Counted from the stretch's first letter, positions 35,754 through 45,541 are shown. The stretch: DNA of 64,000 bases from Xanthomonas hortorum (GCF_024339125.1 NZ_CP101417.1:4475001-4539000), one strand, 5' to 3'. Numbers and translations: made by a program. Notes: generated by a model from the letters alone, not told the origin.

Positions 35754-36329
35754 TTAGTTGGATGGTTGCAACGACGACAGGATCTGGTCGCGAGACACCG
35801 CGATGATTTCGTCGGCCAGTGGCGAATCGTCCGGGCACGACCGCGACAGCACGATGGCGCCGATGGCGTGCGCCATCATGTCCAGGTTGCTGGCGCGCTC
35901 AGCCGCTGCCTCGGCAGTGCCGGGCGCAGCCCCGCTGCGGTCGAGCGCAGCCAGCAGGTTTTCGACCCCGGCCGCAAACGCTTCGCGCACTTCCTCAGGC
36001 TGACGCGCGGCATCGGCGCCCAGCGCAGCCATCGTGCAACCGGTGGCGGGGCTGTCGCGGTGTCCGCGCGACAGATAGAACTTCACGAAATCCGTCTTGT
36101 CCGCGTGCTCGGTCTGTGCGGCGATGTTGGCCAGCCCGCAGGCCGCCGATTCGGCCATCAGGTCCGCCTTGGAACGGAACTGCTTATAGAAGCCGCCGTG
36201 CGTGAAGCCTGCAGCGGTCATCAGATCGGCAATGCCGATCCCTTCGTAGCCACGTTCGCGAAACAGCACCGAGGCCGTTTCGACGACGTGCGCCCGGTTC
36301 GCTTGTGCCTGTGCCTTGGTCACTTTCAT
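35754..36329 (-). CDS. TetR/AcrR-family transcriptional regulator of the redox cluster
   Basis: 191-residue repressor from ATG 36329 (MKVTKAQAQANRAHVVETA). The longer frame to 36443 runs through the promoter and is rejected. The N-terminal helix-turn-helix reads ASVLFRERGYEGIGIADLMTAAGFTHGGFYKQFRSKADLMAE, a classical TetR motif. The C-terminal part contains CTMAALGADAARQPEEVREAFAAGVENLLAAL, typical of the TetR_C group with a conserved Cys that may sense electrophiles, by analogy with NemR-like regulators. It diverges from the old yellow enzyme gene; the 133 bp between them carries two overlapping promoters. It heads the minus-strand run of SDR, AcuI-like reductase and membrane protein. Confidence 0.9.
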   Translation of the reverse strand: MKVTKAQAQANRAHVVETASVLFRERGYEGIGIADLMTAAGFTHGGFYKQFRSKADLMAESAACGLANIAAQTEHADKTDFVKFYLSRGHRDSPATGCTMAALGADAARQPEEVREAFAAGVENLLAALDRSGAAPGTAEAAAERASNLDMMAHAIGAIVLSRSCPDDSPLADEIIAVSRDQILSSLQPSN

Positions 36330-36403
36330 CGTTGGGACACTCCGTGCTTGTGCGGGACTGGGGGAGAGCGGCAGCGTACATTGATGTTGTCCGTCATCAA
36401 AGT

Positions 36404-36440
36404 GTTGACATCTTAGATTTTGATCGTAATCTTTGTCAAC
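36404..36440. promoter_or_regulatory. Overlapping divergent promoters of tetR and the old yellow enzyme gene
   Basis: A 37-bp segment with inverted ends GTTGACA and TGTCAAC. Plus strand: TTGACA (36405-36410), 16-base spacer, TAATCT (36427-36432), reading toward 36463. Minus strand: TTGACA (36439-36434), 17-base spacer, CTAAGA (36416-36411), reading toward 36329. The two promoters occupy the same DNA, so one polymerase or one repressor dimer excludes the other. This is the natural site for TetR autoregulation. Confidence 0.75.
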
Positions 36441-36462
36441 CACTGATTTCTGAGCACCGCCA

Positions 36463-37544
36463 ATGACCCACTCTTCGCTGTTCGAGCCCTATGCCCTGGG
36501 CACCCTGACCCTGCCAATCGCATCGTCATGGCCCCGCTAACCCGCAACCGGGCCGGCGCCGGCCTGGCACCTACTGCCCTGACTGCGACCTATTACGCCC
36601 AGCGCGCCTCGGCCGGCCTGCTCATCACCGAGGCCACCCAGATATCGCCGCAGGCCCAGGGCTACCAGGACACTCCCGGCGTGTACACGCCCGAGCAGAT
36701 CGCCGGCTGGCGCGCCGTCACCGACGCCGTGCATGCCAAGGGCGGGCGCATCTTCGTGCAGCTCTGGCATGTGGGCCGCGTGTCGCATGTCGACCTTCAG
36801 CCGGGCGGCGCGGCACCGGTCGCGCCCTCGGCCATCCGTGCGGCGACCAAGGTGTTCGTCAACAACGGCTTTGCCGATGTCTCCGAGCCACGCGCGCTGG
36901 AGCTCGACGAACTGCCGGGCATCGTCAACGACTTCCGCCAGGCGGCGGCCAATGCGATTGCTGCCGGTTTCGACGGTGTCGAAATTCACGGTGCCAACGG
37001 CTATCTGCTGGAGCAGTTCATCAAGGACGGCGCCAATCAGCGCACCGATGCCTATGGTGGCTCGATCGAAAACCGCGCACGCCTGTTGCTGGAAGTGGTG
37101 GCCGCCGTAAGCAAGGAAATCGGCGCCGATCGCACTGGCGTGCGCATCTCGCCGGTGTCGCCGGCAAGCGGCATTTCCGGCAGCGATCCGCAGCCGCAAT
37201 ACGACTACATCGCCGAGCAGCTCGATGCGCTGGGCATCGTGTATCTGCATGTGGTGGAAGGTGCGACCGGTGGCCCGCGCGATGTTGCCCCGTTCGACTA
37301 TGCCGCGCTGCGCAGCAGGTTCAAACGCACTTACCTGGCCAACAACGGCTATGACCTTGAGCTGGCCACTACGCAACTGAGCGCAGGCAACACCGACCTG
37401 TTCGCATTCGGCCGCCCGTTCATCAGCAACCCGGATCTGGTCGAACGTCTGCAAACCGGCGCGGCGCTGGCGCCGTTGAATCCGGCCACGCTCTACGGCG
37501 GTGGCGCCGAGGGCTACATCGATTATCCGACGCTCACCGGCTGA
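36463..37544 (+). pseudogene. Old yellow enzyme (NemA/xenobiotic reductase family), frameshifted near the N-terminus
   Basis: FMN-dependent ene-reductase gene with one base missing. From ATG 36463 the frame gives MTHSSLFEPYALGTLTLP and then shifts at about 36514-36516, ending at TAA 36538. The other frame carries the rest of the enzyme: IVMAPLTRNRAGAGLAPTALTATYYAQRASAGLLITEATQIS in two blocks, VQLWHVGRVSH, FDGVEIHGANGYLLEQF, RTDAYGGSIENRARLLLEV and LFAFGRPFISNPDLVERL. Inserting one base after CC at 36515 restores LPNRIVMAPLTR, the expected family sequence. Restart at ATG 36528 would lose the first strand of the barrel and has no ribosome site. The rest is undamaged, so the change is recent or a sequencing error. 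Confidence 0.85.
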
Positions 37545-37594
37545 GGCTTTCGCGCCTTCGCACCTTTCGCACCTCTCTCATCAAGGAACGTTTC

Positions 37595-38383
37595 ATGACC
37601 ACACTTCCCGCTGTTCTCATCACTGGCGCTTCCACCGGTATCGGCGCTGTCTATGCCGAGCGCTTCGCACAACGCGGCCACAACCTTGTGCTTGTCGCAC
37701 GCGACAAGCCGCGCCTGGACACACTGGCGGCACGTCTGCGTGACACACATGGTGTCAACGTCGACGTGCTGCAGGCCGACCTGACCCAGCCCGCCGATCT
37801 GACCGCAGTGGAAACCCGCCTGCGCGACGATGCGCAGATCGGCATCCTGATCAACAACGCCGGCGTGGCGCAGTCCGGCGGTGTGTTGCAGCAAACCGCA
37901 GAGACGATCGAACGCCTGATCACCCTCAACATCACCGCGTTGACCCGGCTTGCCGCCGCTGTGGCGCCGCGCTTTGCGCAGTCCGGCAGCGGTGCCATCG
38001 TCAATCTCGGCTCGGTGGTGGGTCTGGCGCCCGAATTCGGCATGACCGTCTATGGCGCCACCAAGGCATTCGTGCTGTTCCTGTCGCAGGGTCTGCACCT
38101 TGAGCTGGGAGCCAAGGGTGTGTATGTGCAGGCAGTGCTGCCGGCAGGCACGCGTACCGAGATCTGGGAGCGTGCCGGTATCGACGTCAACACTCTCAAG
38201 GACTTGATGGACGTTAACGAACTGGTCGACGCCGCGCTGGTCGGCTTCGATCGCCGCGAACTGGTCACCATCCCGCCGCTGCACGTGGCCGAACGGTGGG
38301 ATGCACTGGATGGCGCGCGCCAGGGTTTGCTGTCGGACATTCGCCAGGCGAACGCGGCCGAGCGCTATCAGCCAAGCGCCTGA
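37595..38383 (+). CDS. Short-chain dehydrogenase/reductase (YqjQ-like SDR)
   Basis: 262-residue NAD(P)-dependent oxidoreductase; ATG 37595 follows AAGGAACG. Cofactor motif ITGASTGIGAVYAERFAQRGHNLVLVARD at the N-terminus, NNAGVAQSGG in the middle, and catalytic Tyr153-Lys157 in YGATKAFVLFLSQGL. The C-terminal VLPAGTRTEIWERAGID and a hydrophobic end complete the fold. It lies 50 bp after the old yellow enzyme gene and shares its strand, so both probably depend on the TetR-controlled promoter. A hairpin resembling an intrinsic terminator follows its stop. Confidence 0.9.
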   Translation: MTTLPAVLITGASTGIGAVYAERFAQRGHNLVLVARDKPRLDTLAARLRDTHGVNVDVLQADLTQPADLTAVETRLRDDAQIGILINNAGVAQSGGVLQQTAETIERLITLNITALTRLAAAVAPRFAQSGSGAIVNLGSVVGLAPEFGMTVYGATKAFVLFLSQGLHLELGAKGVYVQAVLPAGTRTEIWERAGIDVNTLKDLMDVNELVDAALVGFDRRELVTIPPLHVAERWDALDGARQGLLSDIRQANAAERYQPSA

Positions 38384-38400
38384 GGTTTCAGCTTGTGCCA

Positions 38401-38440
38401 TGCCTGCATTGGTCGCCATCGCGACCAGTGCGGGCATTTA
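38401..38440 (+). terminator. Terminator-like hairpin after the SDR gene
   Basis: 16-base arms TGCCTGCATTGGTCGC and GCGACCAGTGCGGGCA with a CATC loop, 17 bp after the stop. The two non-Watson-Crick positions are U-G in the plus-strand RNA. TTTA follows, a short U-tract. It should end the old yellow enzyme-SDR transcript, separating it from the next oxidoreductase gene. Confidence 0.7.
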
Positions 38441-38615
38441 GGTGAGGATTTACGCATCTGCGTTTGTTGGCACCACTCCACAGATTCAATCGATTCAACG
38501 GCTCACATCGCGGTCAAGCTGCACCCACCGATTTGCTAGTGCAACAGGTGAAGGCGGCCGGGACTCGCAGACGCCCGGCCACCCACACACAACGACAGCA
38601 TTGGACTCGAACCAC

Positions 38616-39617
38616 ATGAAAGCACTGACCTTCAAACGCTATGGCAAGTCTCCCGACATCGGCTTCAGCGAGTTGCCGCGTCCGACAGTGAAACCCAATG
38701 AGCTGCTGGTCGAGGTGCACGCCGCCGGCGTGAACCCGATCGACAACATGATTCCCACCGGGATCTTCAAGCCCGTGGTGAAGTTCGACTTGCCCGCCAC
38801 GCTGGGCAGCGACGTGGCCGGTATCGTCGTCGAGGTCGGCAGCCGCGTCACCCGCTTCAAGAAAGGCGATGCGATTTTTGCCAGCGTGTTCGATCTGGGC
38901 CGCGGAACGCTCGCCGACTACGTCGCGGTCCCGGAAAGCGCCGCAGCGCTGAAGCCGGCCAACCTGGATTTTGTGCAGGCAGCCTCGGTGCCGATGGTCG
39001 CACTCACGTCCTGGCAGGCCTTGCAAGAACGCGCTGCGCTGCAGCCAGGCCAGAAGGTCTTCATTCCTGCCGGCTCCGGCGGCATCGGCACCTTTGCGAT
39101 CCAGCTTGCAAAACACTTCGGCGCCAGCGTGGGCACCACCACCAGCACCGGCAACGTCGCACTGGTGAACAGCCTCGGCGCAGACGAGGTGGTCGACTAC
39201 AAGCAGCAGGAATTCGAGACCGTCCTGCGCGGCTACGACATCGTGCTTGGCACCATCCGGGGCGATACGATCGAAAAATCCCTCGGCATTCTCAAGCCAG
39301 GCGGCAAGATCGTGTCGCTGGTCGGGCCACTGGATGCAGCCTTCGCGCGCGCACGCCGGTTGAATGTCGTGCTGCAATTCGTCTTCGCCATGATGAGCCG
39401 CAAGATCATCCGACTAGCGAACAAGCACAACGTCGCCTACACCTTTCTGTTCGTGCGCCCCGATGGCACGCAACTGGCCAAGATCGGCGAATTGCTCGAA
39501 GCCGAACGCATCCGCCCGGTCATCGACAAGGTGTTTGCGTTCGCGCAAGCGAAGGACGCATTGGACTATCTTGCGCAGGGCCGTGCCAAGGGCAAGGTGG
39601 TCGTCAAGATCAAGTAA
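38616..39617 (+). CDS. MDR-family NADP-dependent quinone oxidoreductase/enone reductase
   Basis: 333-residue zinc-free medium-chain reductase. I chose ATG 38616 (MKALTFKRYGKSPDIGF), which matches the family N-terminus; the 58-codon upstream extension has no family similarity. Motifs are EVHAAGVNPIDNMIPTGIFKPVVKFDLPATLGSDVAGIVVEVG, the Rossmann block IPAGSGGIGTFAIQLAKHFGASV near residues 148-170 and LGADEVVDYKQQEFETVL. Such enzymes reduce quinones or alpha,beta-unsaturated ketones with NADPH. It belongs by content to the same redox cluster but is separated by a terminator-like hairpin and has its own leader of about 200 bp. Confidence 0.88.
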   Translation: MKALTFKRYGKSPDIGFSELPRPTVKPNELLVEVHAAGVNPIDNMIPTGIFKPVVKFDLPATLGSDVAGIVVEVGSRVTRFKKGDAIFASVFDLGRGTLADYVAVPESAAALKPANLDFVQAASVPMVALTSWQALQERAALQPGQKVFIPAGSGGIGTFAIQLAKHFGASVGTTTSTGNVALVNSLGADEVVDYKQQEFETVLRGYDIVLGTIRGDTIEKSLGILKPGGKIVSLVGPLDAAFARARRLNVVLQFVFAMMSRKIIRLANKHNVAYTFLFVRPDGTQLAKIGELLEAERIRPVIDKVFAFAQAKDALDYLAQGRAKGKVVVKIK

Positions 39618-39868
39618 GAAGCCGGATGCACATCCTTCGGCCAAGGTGCCGTACAGGAAAGCCCTACAACATAAGCCGGCCTTAGCACTGTTTCAGCGAT
39701 CGTGCGCAACACGTGCACATGCCGTCTCTGAGTACGGCCACACCTACCGTCTATTCTTCGCAACGATTTGCCAGTCACTTCAACACCGTGAGATCTCGGT
39801 GGTCTTGTCGTGATTGGTCGGAGCGGATGGATCAGGTGTAGGGCGGCTGGTCTTTGGTTTGGCTGCAG

Positions 39869-39976
39869 GGCCCTTGCCCGCCCACCATCGCGGGACACGC
39901 CGCAAGTACGTCCGTGTAGGCTCTTACGCGGCATCCATGCCGCGTAAGGTCCCGCGACGGTGGGCGGGCAAGGACC
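39869..39976 (-). repeat. Composite hairpin element, A-type copy A4
   Basis: 108 bp. Outer arms 39869-39896 and 39949-39976 pair with two exceptions, both G-U in a minus-strand RNA. The inner hairpin is identical to the other A copies. Confidence 0.92.
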
Positions 39977-40031
39977 AGTCAAGATGGTCGGTGTGCATGT
40001 TTTCAATAAAGCAGCCGACTAACTTTCTGGT

Positions 40032-40134
40032 GCGGTGTCCTCACCGCTTGCGGGACCGTGTGGCGGCATGGATGCCGCCACCGAGCCTACATGGACGTAC
40101 TTGCGGCGTGTCCTGCGAGCGGTGAGGGCACCGC
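40032..40134 (+). repeat. Composite hairpin element, B-type copy B3
   Basis: 103 bp, 55 bp after A4, so the composite unit is 266 bp like that at 15723. Arms 40032-40056 and 40110-40134 have three non-Watson-Crick positions, all G-U on the plus strand, including a private C-to-T change in GTCCTGCG. Confidence 0.92.
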
Positions 40135-40281
40135 GCCCTCGACTCACCAGGAAGCGCCATTTGAGGTGAAACAGCACTAAGCCCAAAGGCGGCTTTTTGG
40201 GGCAACACAACGACGTTGACGACTGATTCCAATGAGGATGATGACGAAGCAATCGCTCCGCCATCATCTCGCTGCACACCG

Positions 40282-43200
40282 TTACATCCCGTGCGCAGCC
40301 AACTGCCCCAACCGCTGCACTGCGACCGACACGGTCGGGTAGTCCAGGGTCTTCTGCTCCGCCACATCGGCCAGCATGGCCAGGGTGAAGCGCAGGCTGG
40401 AATCGTCGCGTGCCAGCCAGTTGGCCACCTTGTCCTCGGCAGTGCTGCCTGACATCGTCAGCACCTGGCCGACCAACGCGCGTTGGTGCGCAGCCAGCTC
40501 GTCGCGCAGCACGCCACGTGCCACGGCGTGCCAGCGGCCGTTGACCTCCAGCGCGTCGATCTGCTCGAACAACCACGGCAGGCGCAGCGCTTCGCCCAGG
40601 CGGAAATGCACCTTGGACACGTCCACCGGCTTGAGCTTGCGGGTGCGCGCAGTTTCGATGATGTCGAACGCCGGCTCCAGATAGCGCAGCTCGGACAACT
40701 GTTGCGCCAGTTGCGGCGGCAGGCCCTTCTCCTGCCACTCCTGCACGCTGCCTTCGTACTGCGGGCGCTGCGTATCGGAGAGCACACCGGAAGCGACACG
40801 GATGTCGTTGAACGGGCCGTGGTAACGCTCCACCGCCGCCGTGATGCCCGGCATCTGGCCAGGACGCAACAGCAACCAACGCACGAACGAGCGTTGCAGG
40901 CGCCAGATCACTTCCAGTGCATCGATCTGCACCGACTCGGGCACCTTGCCGTCCAGCGCATCGATCTGCGTCCACAGCGCGCGCGCATCCAGCGTTTCGC
41001 GGCTGATGGTGTAGGCCTTGGCGACCTCGCCGATGCTGCGGCCGGTGTCTTCCTGCATGCGCATCAGGAAGGTGGCGCCCATGCGGTTGATGGTGGTGTT
41101 GGTCACCGCAGTGGCGATGATTTCGCGCTTGAGGCGGTGACGCTCCATCGCATCGGCGTACTTCTTCTGCAGTGGCTGCGGGAAGTAACGCTGCAATTCC
41201 TTGGACAGGTACGGGTCTTCGGGAATATCCGATTCCAGCAACTGCTGGAACGCCACCAGCTTGGAATACGACAACAGCACCGACAGCTCCGGGCGCGACA
41301 AGCCCTGCCCGCGCGCCTTGCGTGCGGACAGTTCCGCATCCGAAGGCAGGAACTCGATCTGGCGATCGAGCAGGCCCTGCAGTTCCAGCGTGCGGATGAA
41401 GTGCTGCTTGGAGCCGAGGCGCTTGACGCTCATGCGCTCCATCAGGCTGATCGCCTGGTTCTGGCGATAGTTGTCCCACAGCACCAGGTCGGCCACTTCG
41501 TCGGTCATCGAGGCGAGCAGCGTATTGCGCGCGTCGTAGGTGAGCTTCTTGGCCTGCACCATGTCGTTGAGCAGGATCTTGATGTTCACCTCGTGATCGG
41601 AGGTGTCCACGCCGGCCGAGTTGTCGATGAAGTCGGTATTGAGCAGCACGCCGGTCTGCGCGGCCTCAATGCGGCCGAGCTGGGTCAGGCCCAGGTTGCC
41701 GCCCTCGCCCACCACCTTGCAGCGCAACTCGCCGCCATTGACGCGCAGCCCGTTGTTGGCGCGGTCGCCCACATCGGCGTGCGATTCGCTGGAGGCTTTG
41801 ACATAGGTACCGATACCGCCGTTCCAGAACAGATCCACCGGCGCCTTGAGAATGGCGTTCATCAGTTCGTTCGGCGAGAGCTGCTTGACGTTGGATTCCA
41901 GGCCCAAGGCTTCGCGCACCGGCGCGCTGATGTCGATCGACTTGAGCGTGCGCGGATAGATGCCACCACCGGCGCTGATCAGCTTGGCCTCGTAATCGGC
42001 CCAGCTGGAACGCGGCAGTTTGAACAAACGCTCGCGCTCGGCGAACGAGGCGGCTGCATCCGGATTGGGATCCAGGAAGATATGCCGATGGTCGAACGCG
42101 GCCAGCAGACGGATATGCCGCGACAACAGCATGCCGTTGCCGAACACGTCGCCGGACATGTCGCCGATGCCGACCACGCTGAACTCCTGGCTCTGGCAAT
42201 CGCGCCCCATCGCACGGAAGTGGCGCTTGACCGACTCCCACGCGCCGCGCGCGGTGATGCCCATACCCTTGTGGTCGTAACCGACCGAGCCGCCGGAGGC
42301 GAACGCATCGCCCATCCAGAACCCGTGATCCAGCGCCAGCCCGTTGGCGATGTCGGAGAACGTGGCAGTGCCCTTGTCGGCAGCGACCACCAGATACGGG
42401 TCGTCCTGGTCGTGACGCACCACCTGCGGCGGCGGCACGATCTTGCCGCCGACGATGTTGTCGGTGATGTCGAGCAGGCTCTGGATAAACAGCTTGTAGC
42501 AGGCGATGCCTTCGGCCTGCACGGCGTCGCGGTCGCCGCCCACCGGCGAGCGCTTGACGTAGAAACCGCCCTTGGCGCCGACCGGCACGATGACCGTGTT
42601 CTTGACCATCTGCGCCTTGACCAGCCCCAGCACCTCGGTGCGGAAATCTTCGCGACGGTCCGACCAGCGCAGGCCGCCACGCGCCACCGCGCCGAAGCGC
42701 AGGTGCACGCCTTCCACGCGCGGGCTGTAGACGAAGATTTCGCGGTACGGACGCGGCTTGGGCAGATCCGGCACGATCGCCGAATCCAGCTTGAAGCTGA
42801 TGCAATGGCCGTGCTTGCCGCTCTTGTCGGTCTGGTAATAGTTGGTGCGCAGCGTGGCATCGATCACGTCGATGAAGCTGCGCAGGATGCGGTCTTCGTC
42901 CAGGCTGGACACGCGGTCAATCAACTTCAGCAGCGTGGCACGCGTGGCCTCCTGCTGCGCGGCGCGGTCGCTGCCACGTGCCTGCAACACCGGCTCCAAG
43001 GCCTTGAGCGTGGCTTCGTCGCCGGCTGCGAACACCGACAGTTCCTCGCGCAGGCGTTCCTGGCCGGCGAAGATCTGCGCCTTGGTTTCCTTGCCGGTGG
43101 ATGGGTCGAAGCGCGCCTCGAACAATTCCACCAACAAGCGCGCCAGCAGCGGGTAACGGGTGAACGTCGCCTCGACATAAGCCTGCGAAAACGGCACCGC

Positions 43201-45291
43201 AGTCTGCAACAGATACTTGCAATAGCCGCGCAGCAGCGCGACCTGGCGCCAATGCAGGCCGGCGGCCAGAATCAGACGATTGAAGCCGTCGTTCTCGGCA
43301 TCGCCATTCCAGATACGTTCGAACGCTTCGCCAAAGCCGGCATCGGCGTGGGCCGCATTGATCTTGCCGGCGGTCGATTCGACCTCGAAATCCTGGATAT
43401 ACACCGGCGTGTCGCCGACCTGCAGCCGGTACGGCCGCTCGGAGATCACCCGCAGGCCCATGTTCTCCATCATCGGCATCGCATCGGACAACGGAATGTC
43501 GTCGAGCTGGCGATACAGCTTCAGGCGCAGGCCTTCGCCGGCATCCAGACGCATGCCGTCGTCGCGGCGGATTTCCTGCAGGCTCAGATGCAGGTCGTCC
43601 GGGCCGTCCAGCGTGGCCAGATGCTCGACGTCGGACACCGCCGATTCGATCGAGGAATCTTCGATATAGCCAGCCGGCAACGCACGGCCGAAGTTGGCCG
43701 CCATGCGCAAACCGTTGGCTTCGCCATGCCGCGCAACCAGCGCCTCGCGCAAGGCATCGCGCCAGTTGCGCAGCAGATGCGCCAGCCGCGATTCGAGTTC
43801 GGTGGTGTTGAATTCCAGCGCCTCGCCACTCTTGGGCCGCACGATCAGATGCAGCTGCGCCAGCGGCGACTCGCCCAGCACCACGCTGGAGTCGATGTAC
43901 TCGCCGTGCAGCGCATCTTTCAACAAGGCTTCGATACGCAGGCGCACATCGGTGTTGAAACGCTCGCGCGGGATGTAAACCAGCGCGGAAATAAAGCGGC
44001 TGTACTTGTCGCGGCGCAGGAACATGCGGCTACGCACGCGCTCCTGCAGACCGAGAATGCCGATCGCGGTGCGATACAGCTCTTCTTCGTTGGACTGGAA
44101 CAGCTCCTCGCGCGGCAGCGTCTCGAGGATGTGCCGCAGCGCCTTGCCGCTATGGCTGCTCGGGGTCAGCCCGGACTTGCTCATCACGTATTCGTGGCGC
44201 TGACGCACCAACGGAATTTCCCACGGGCGGCGGTTGTAGGCGCTGGAGGTGAACAGGCCCAGGAAGCGTTGCTCGCCGACGATGCGGCCCTTGGCATCGA
44301 ACTCCAGGACGCCGATGTAATCCATATAGCCAACCCGATGCACACGCGAGCGCGCATTGGTCTTGGTCAGAATCAGCGCGTCCTTGAGCTTGGAGGTGGT
44401 ATTCAAACCGTGCGCTGCCAGCGTGGTCACCGGGCGCGCCGGCGAGGTGTCGTGGCCGCGCATCAGGCCAAGCCCGGTCTCTTCCACCGGGGCCAGCACG
44501 TCCTGGCCATCCTGCTTTTCGACGCGGTATTCGCGATAGCCGAAGAAGGTGAAGTGGTCGGCCGAGGCCCAGCGCAGGAATTCCTGCGCCTCATGGCGGC
44601 TGATGTCGTCCATCGGCAAGCGCCGGGTGGCCAGGTCGTCGGCCAGCATCACCATCTTTTCGCGCATCGCGGCCCAGTCGTGCACGATCGCGCGCACTTC
44701 GGCCAGCACCTTGCGCACCGCCGCTTCCACCTTGGGCATTTCTTCGGCGGGCTGGCGGTCGATCTCCAGCACCATCAACGACTCGCTCTTGCCCTCGCCC
44801 ACCGCAGTCAGCTTGCCGGCCTTGTCGCGCGCGATGCGCAGCACCGGGTGGCCGAGCACGTGCACGCCGATGCCCAGGTCCGACAGCGTCATGCTCACCG
44901 AGTCCACCAGGAACGGCATGTCGTCGTTGACGATCTGCAACAGCGTGTGCGGCGACTCGTAACCGTGGCTCTTCAAGGTCGGGTTGAACACCCGCACGTT
45001 GACCGTGCCGGCCTTGCGCACGCGTGCAAATTCCAGCATGTCCGCCGCCAGCGCCGCCCACTGCTCGGGCGGATGGTTGGGGAACTCGTCCTCTTCCATG
45101 CGGCGATAGAAGCCGGCTGCGAACAGCTGCACTTCGGCCTGGCGGGCCGCCGGGTAGCGCTTGCGCAATGCGGCAAACACCGGCTCCAGAACGACCGCCT
45201 GCGGGGCGCCGGCAAGCACGGGGACGGCACGTTCGGCGACCGGCTTGGTCGGCGTCGTGGACGATTTCGAAGCGGCTTTCTTGGCTGTCAT
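40282..45291 (-). CDS. NAD-specific glutamate dehydrogenase, large (180-kDa) type
   Basis: Catabolic glutamate dehydrogenase of 1,669 residues, glutamate + NAD to 2-oxoglutarate + ammonium + NADH; called gdhB in Pseudomonas. I chose ATG 45291 (MTAKKAASKSS); the 25-codon extension lies in the promoter. The long N-terminal regulatory half includes DDMPFLVDSVSMTLSDLGIGVHVLGHPVLR and ACT-like parts. The catalytic core holds RGGLRWSDRREDFRTEVLGLVKAQMVKN and PVGAKGGFYVKR near residue 905, and the nucleotide fold VVGIGDMSGDVFGNGML near 1045 with HRHIFLDPNPD. All family motifs are intact. It is monocistronic, facing the redox cluster. Glutamate from the polyamine pathway of this window would be a substrate. 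Confidence 0.95.
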   Translation of the reverse strand: MTAKKAASKSSTTPTKPVAERAVPVLAGAPQAVVLEPVFAALRKRYPAARQAEVQLFAAGFYRRMEEDEFPNHPPEQWAALAADMLEFARVRKAGTVNVRVFNPTLKSHGYESPHTLLQIVNDDMPFLVDSVSMTLSDLGIGVHVLGHPVLRIARDKAGKLTAVGEGKSESLMVLEIDRQPAEEMPKVEAAVRKVLAEVRAIVHDWAAMREKMVMLADDLATRRLPMDDISRHEAQEFLRWASADHFTFFGYREYRVEKQDGQDVLAPVEETGLGLMRGHDTSPARPVTTLAAHGLNTTSKLKDALILTKTNARSRVHRVGYMDYIGVLEFDAKGRIVGEQRFLGLFTSSAYNRRPWEIPLVRQRHEYVMSKSGLTPSSHSGKALRHILETLPREELFQSNEEELYRTAIGILGLQERVRSRMFLRRDKYSRFISALVYIPRERFNTDVRLRIEALLKDALHGEYIDSSVVLGESPLAQLHLIVRPKSGEALEFNTTELESRLAHLLRNWRDALREALVARHGEANGLRMAANFGRALPAGYIEDSSIESAVSDVEHLATLDGPDDLHLSLQEIRRDDGMRLDAGEGLRLKLYRQLDDIPLSDAMPMMENMGLRVISERPYRLQVGDTPVYIQDFEVESTAGKINAAHADAGFGEAFERIWNGDAENDGFNRLILAAGLHWRQVALLRGYCKYLLQTAVPFSQAYVEATFTRYPLLARLLVELFEARFDPSTGKETKAQIFAGQERLREELSVFAAGDEATLKALEPVLQARGSDRAAQQEATRATLLKLIDRVSSLDEDRILRSFIDVIDATLRTNYYQTDKSGKHGHCISFKLDSAIVPDLPKPRPYREIFVYSPRVEGVHLRFGAVARGGLRWSDRREDFRTEVLGLVKAQMVKNTVIVPVGAKGGFYVKRSPVGGDRDAVQAEGIACYKLFIQSLLDITDNIVGGKIVPPPQVVRHDQDDPYLVVAADKGTATFSDIANGLALDHGFWMGDAFASGGSVGYDHKGMGITARGAWESVKRHFRAMGRDCQSQEFSVVGIGDMSGDVFGNGMLLSRHIRLLAAFDHRHIFLDPNPDAAASFAERERLFKLPRSSWADYEAKLISAGGGIYPRTLKSIDISAPVREALGLESNVKQLSPNELMNAILKAPVDLFWNGGIGTYVKASSESHADVGDRANNGLRVNGGELRCKVVGEGGNLGLTQLGRIEAAQTGVLLNTDFIDNSAGVDTSDHEVNIKILLNDMVQAKKLTYDARNTLLASMTDEVADLVLWDNYRQNQAISLMERMSVKRLGSKQHFIRTLELQGLLDRQIEFLPSDAELSARKARGQGLSRPELSVLLSYSKLVAFQQLLESDIPEDPYLSKELQRYFPQPLQKKYADAMERHRLKREIIATAVTNTTINRMGATFLMRMQEDTGRSIGEVAKAYTISRETLDARALWTQIDALDGKVPESVQIDALEVIWRLQRSFVRWLLLRPGQMPGITAAVERYHGPFNDIRVASGVLSDTQRPQYEGSVQEWQEKGLPPQLAQQLSELRYLEPAFDIIETARTRKLKPVDVSKVHFRLGEALRLPWLFEQIDALEVNGRWHAVARGVLRDELAAHQRALVGQVLTMSGSTAEDKVANWLARDDSSLRFTLAMLADVAEQKTLDYPTVSVAVQRLGQLAAHGM

Positions 45292-45541
45292 GAGAGAGCT
45301 GGGATGCTCGGTGGAAAACCTGAATTGTACCGATGCGCGATGACGACGCCTTGCTGCATAGCGCAAATCCTCAGCCGTCAGTCGGCGCGCGCAGGCTGCA
45401 AAAGCATTACCGCTGTGTAGTTTCCCCGTAGAGATACGATGCGCGCTGGCGCAGTGGCAGCTGGACCGCCAGATCCGGCAAAGTCCGGTCAGGTGCTTGT
45501 CGCATAAGGGCTTGCGCAGACCAAACTGCGACCGTCAAGTC

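Larger units (their letters stand above)
39618..40281. other. Convergent intergenic region, 664 bp, with composite hairpin unit
   Basis: Lies between the converging oxidoreductase gene and the NAD-GDH gene. It contains the A4-B3 composite unit and, near 40181-40203, a weak hairpin with CCCAAA/TTTGGG arms and a T-run that could end transcription. No gene is supported in the remainder. Confidence 0.75.

Noticed and set aside
40181-40203. Possible intrinsic terminator between the converging reductase and GDH genes
   Set aside because: CCCAAA/TTTGGG pairing is short with a bulge and a broken T-run; too weak for a separate call.
40483-45420. Open frame of 1,645 codons on the plus strand
   Set aside because: It lies antisense to the NAD-GDH gene in the frame that mirrors its codon positions. 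Its His/Gln/Arg-rich composition is the usual shadow of a high-GC gene, and it has no recognisable motif.
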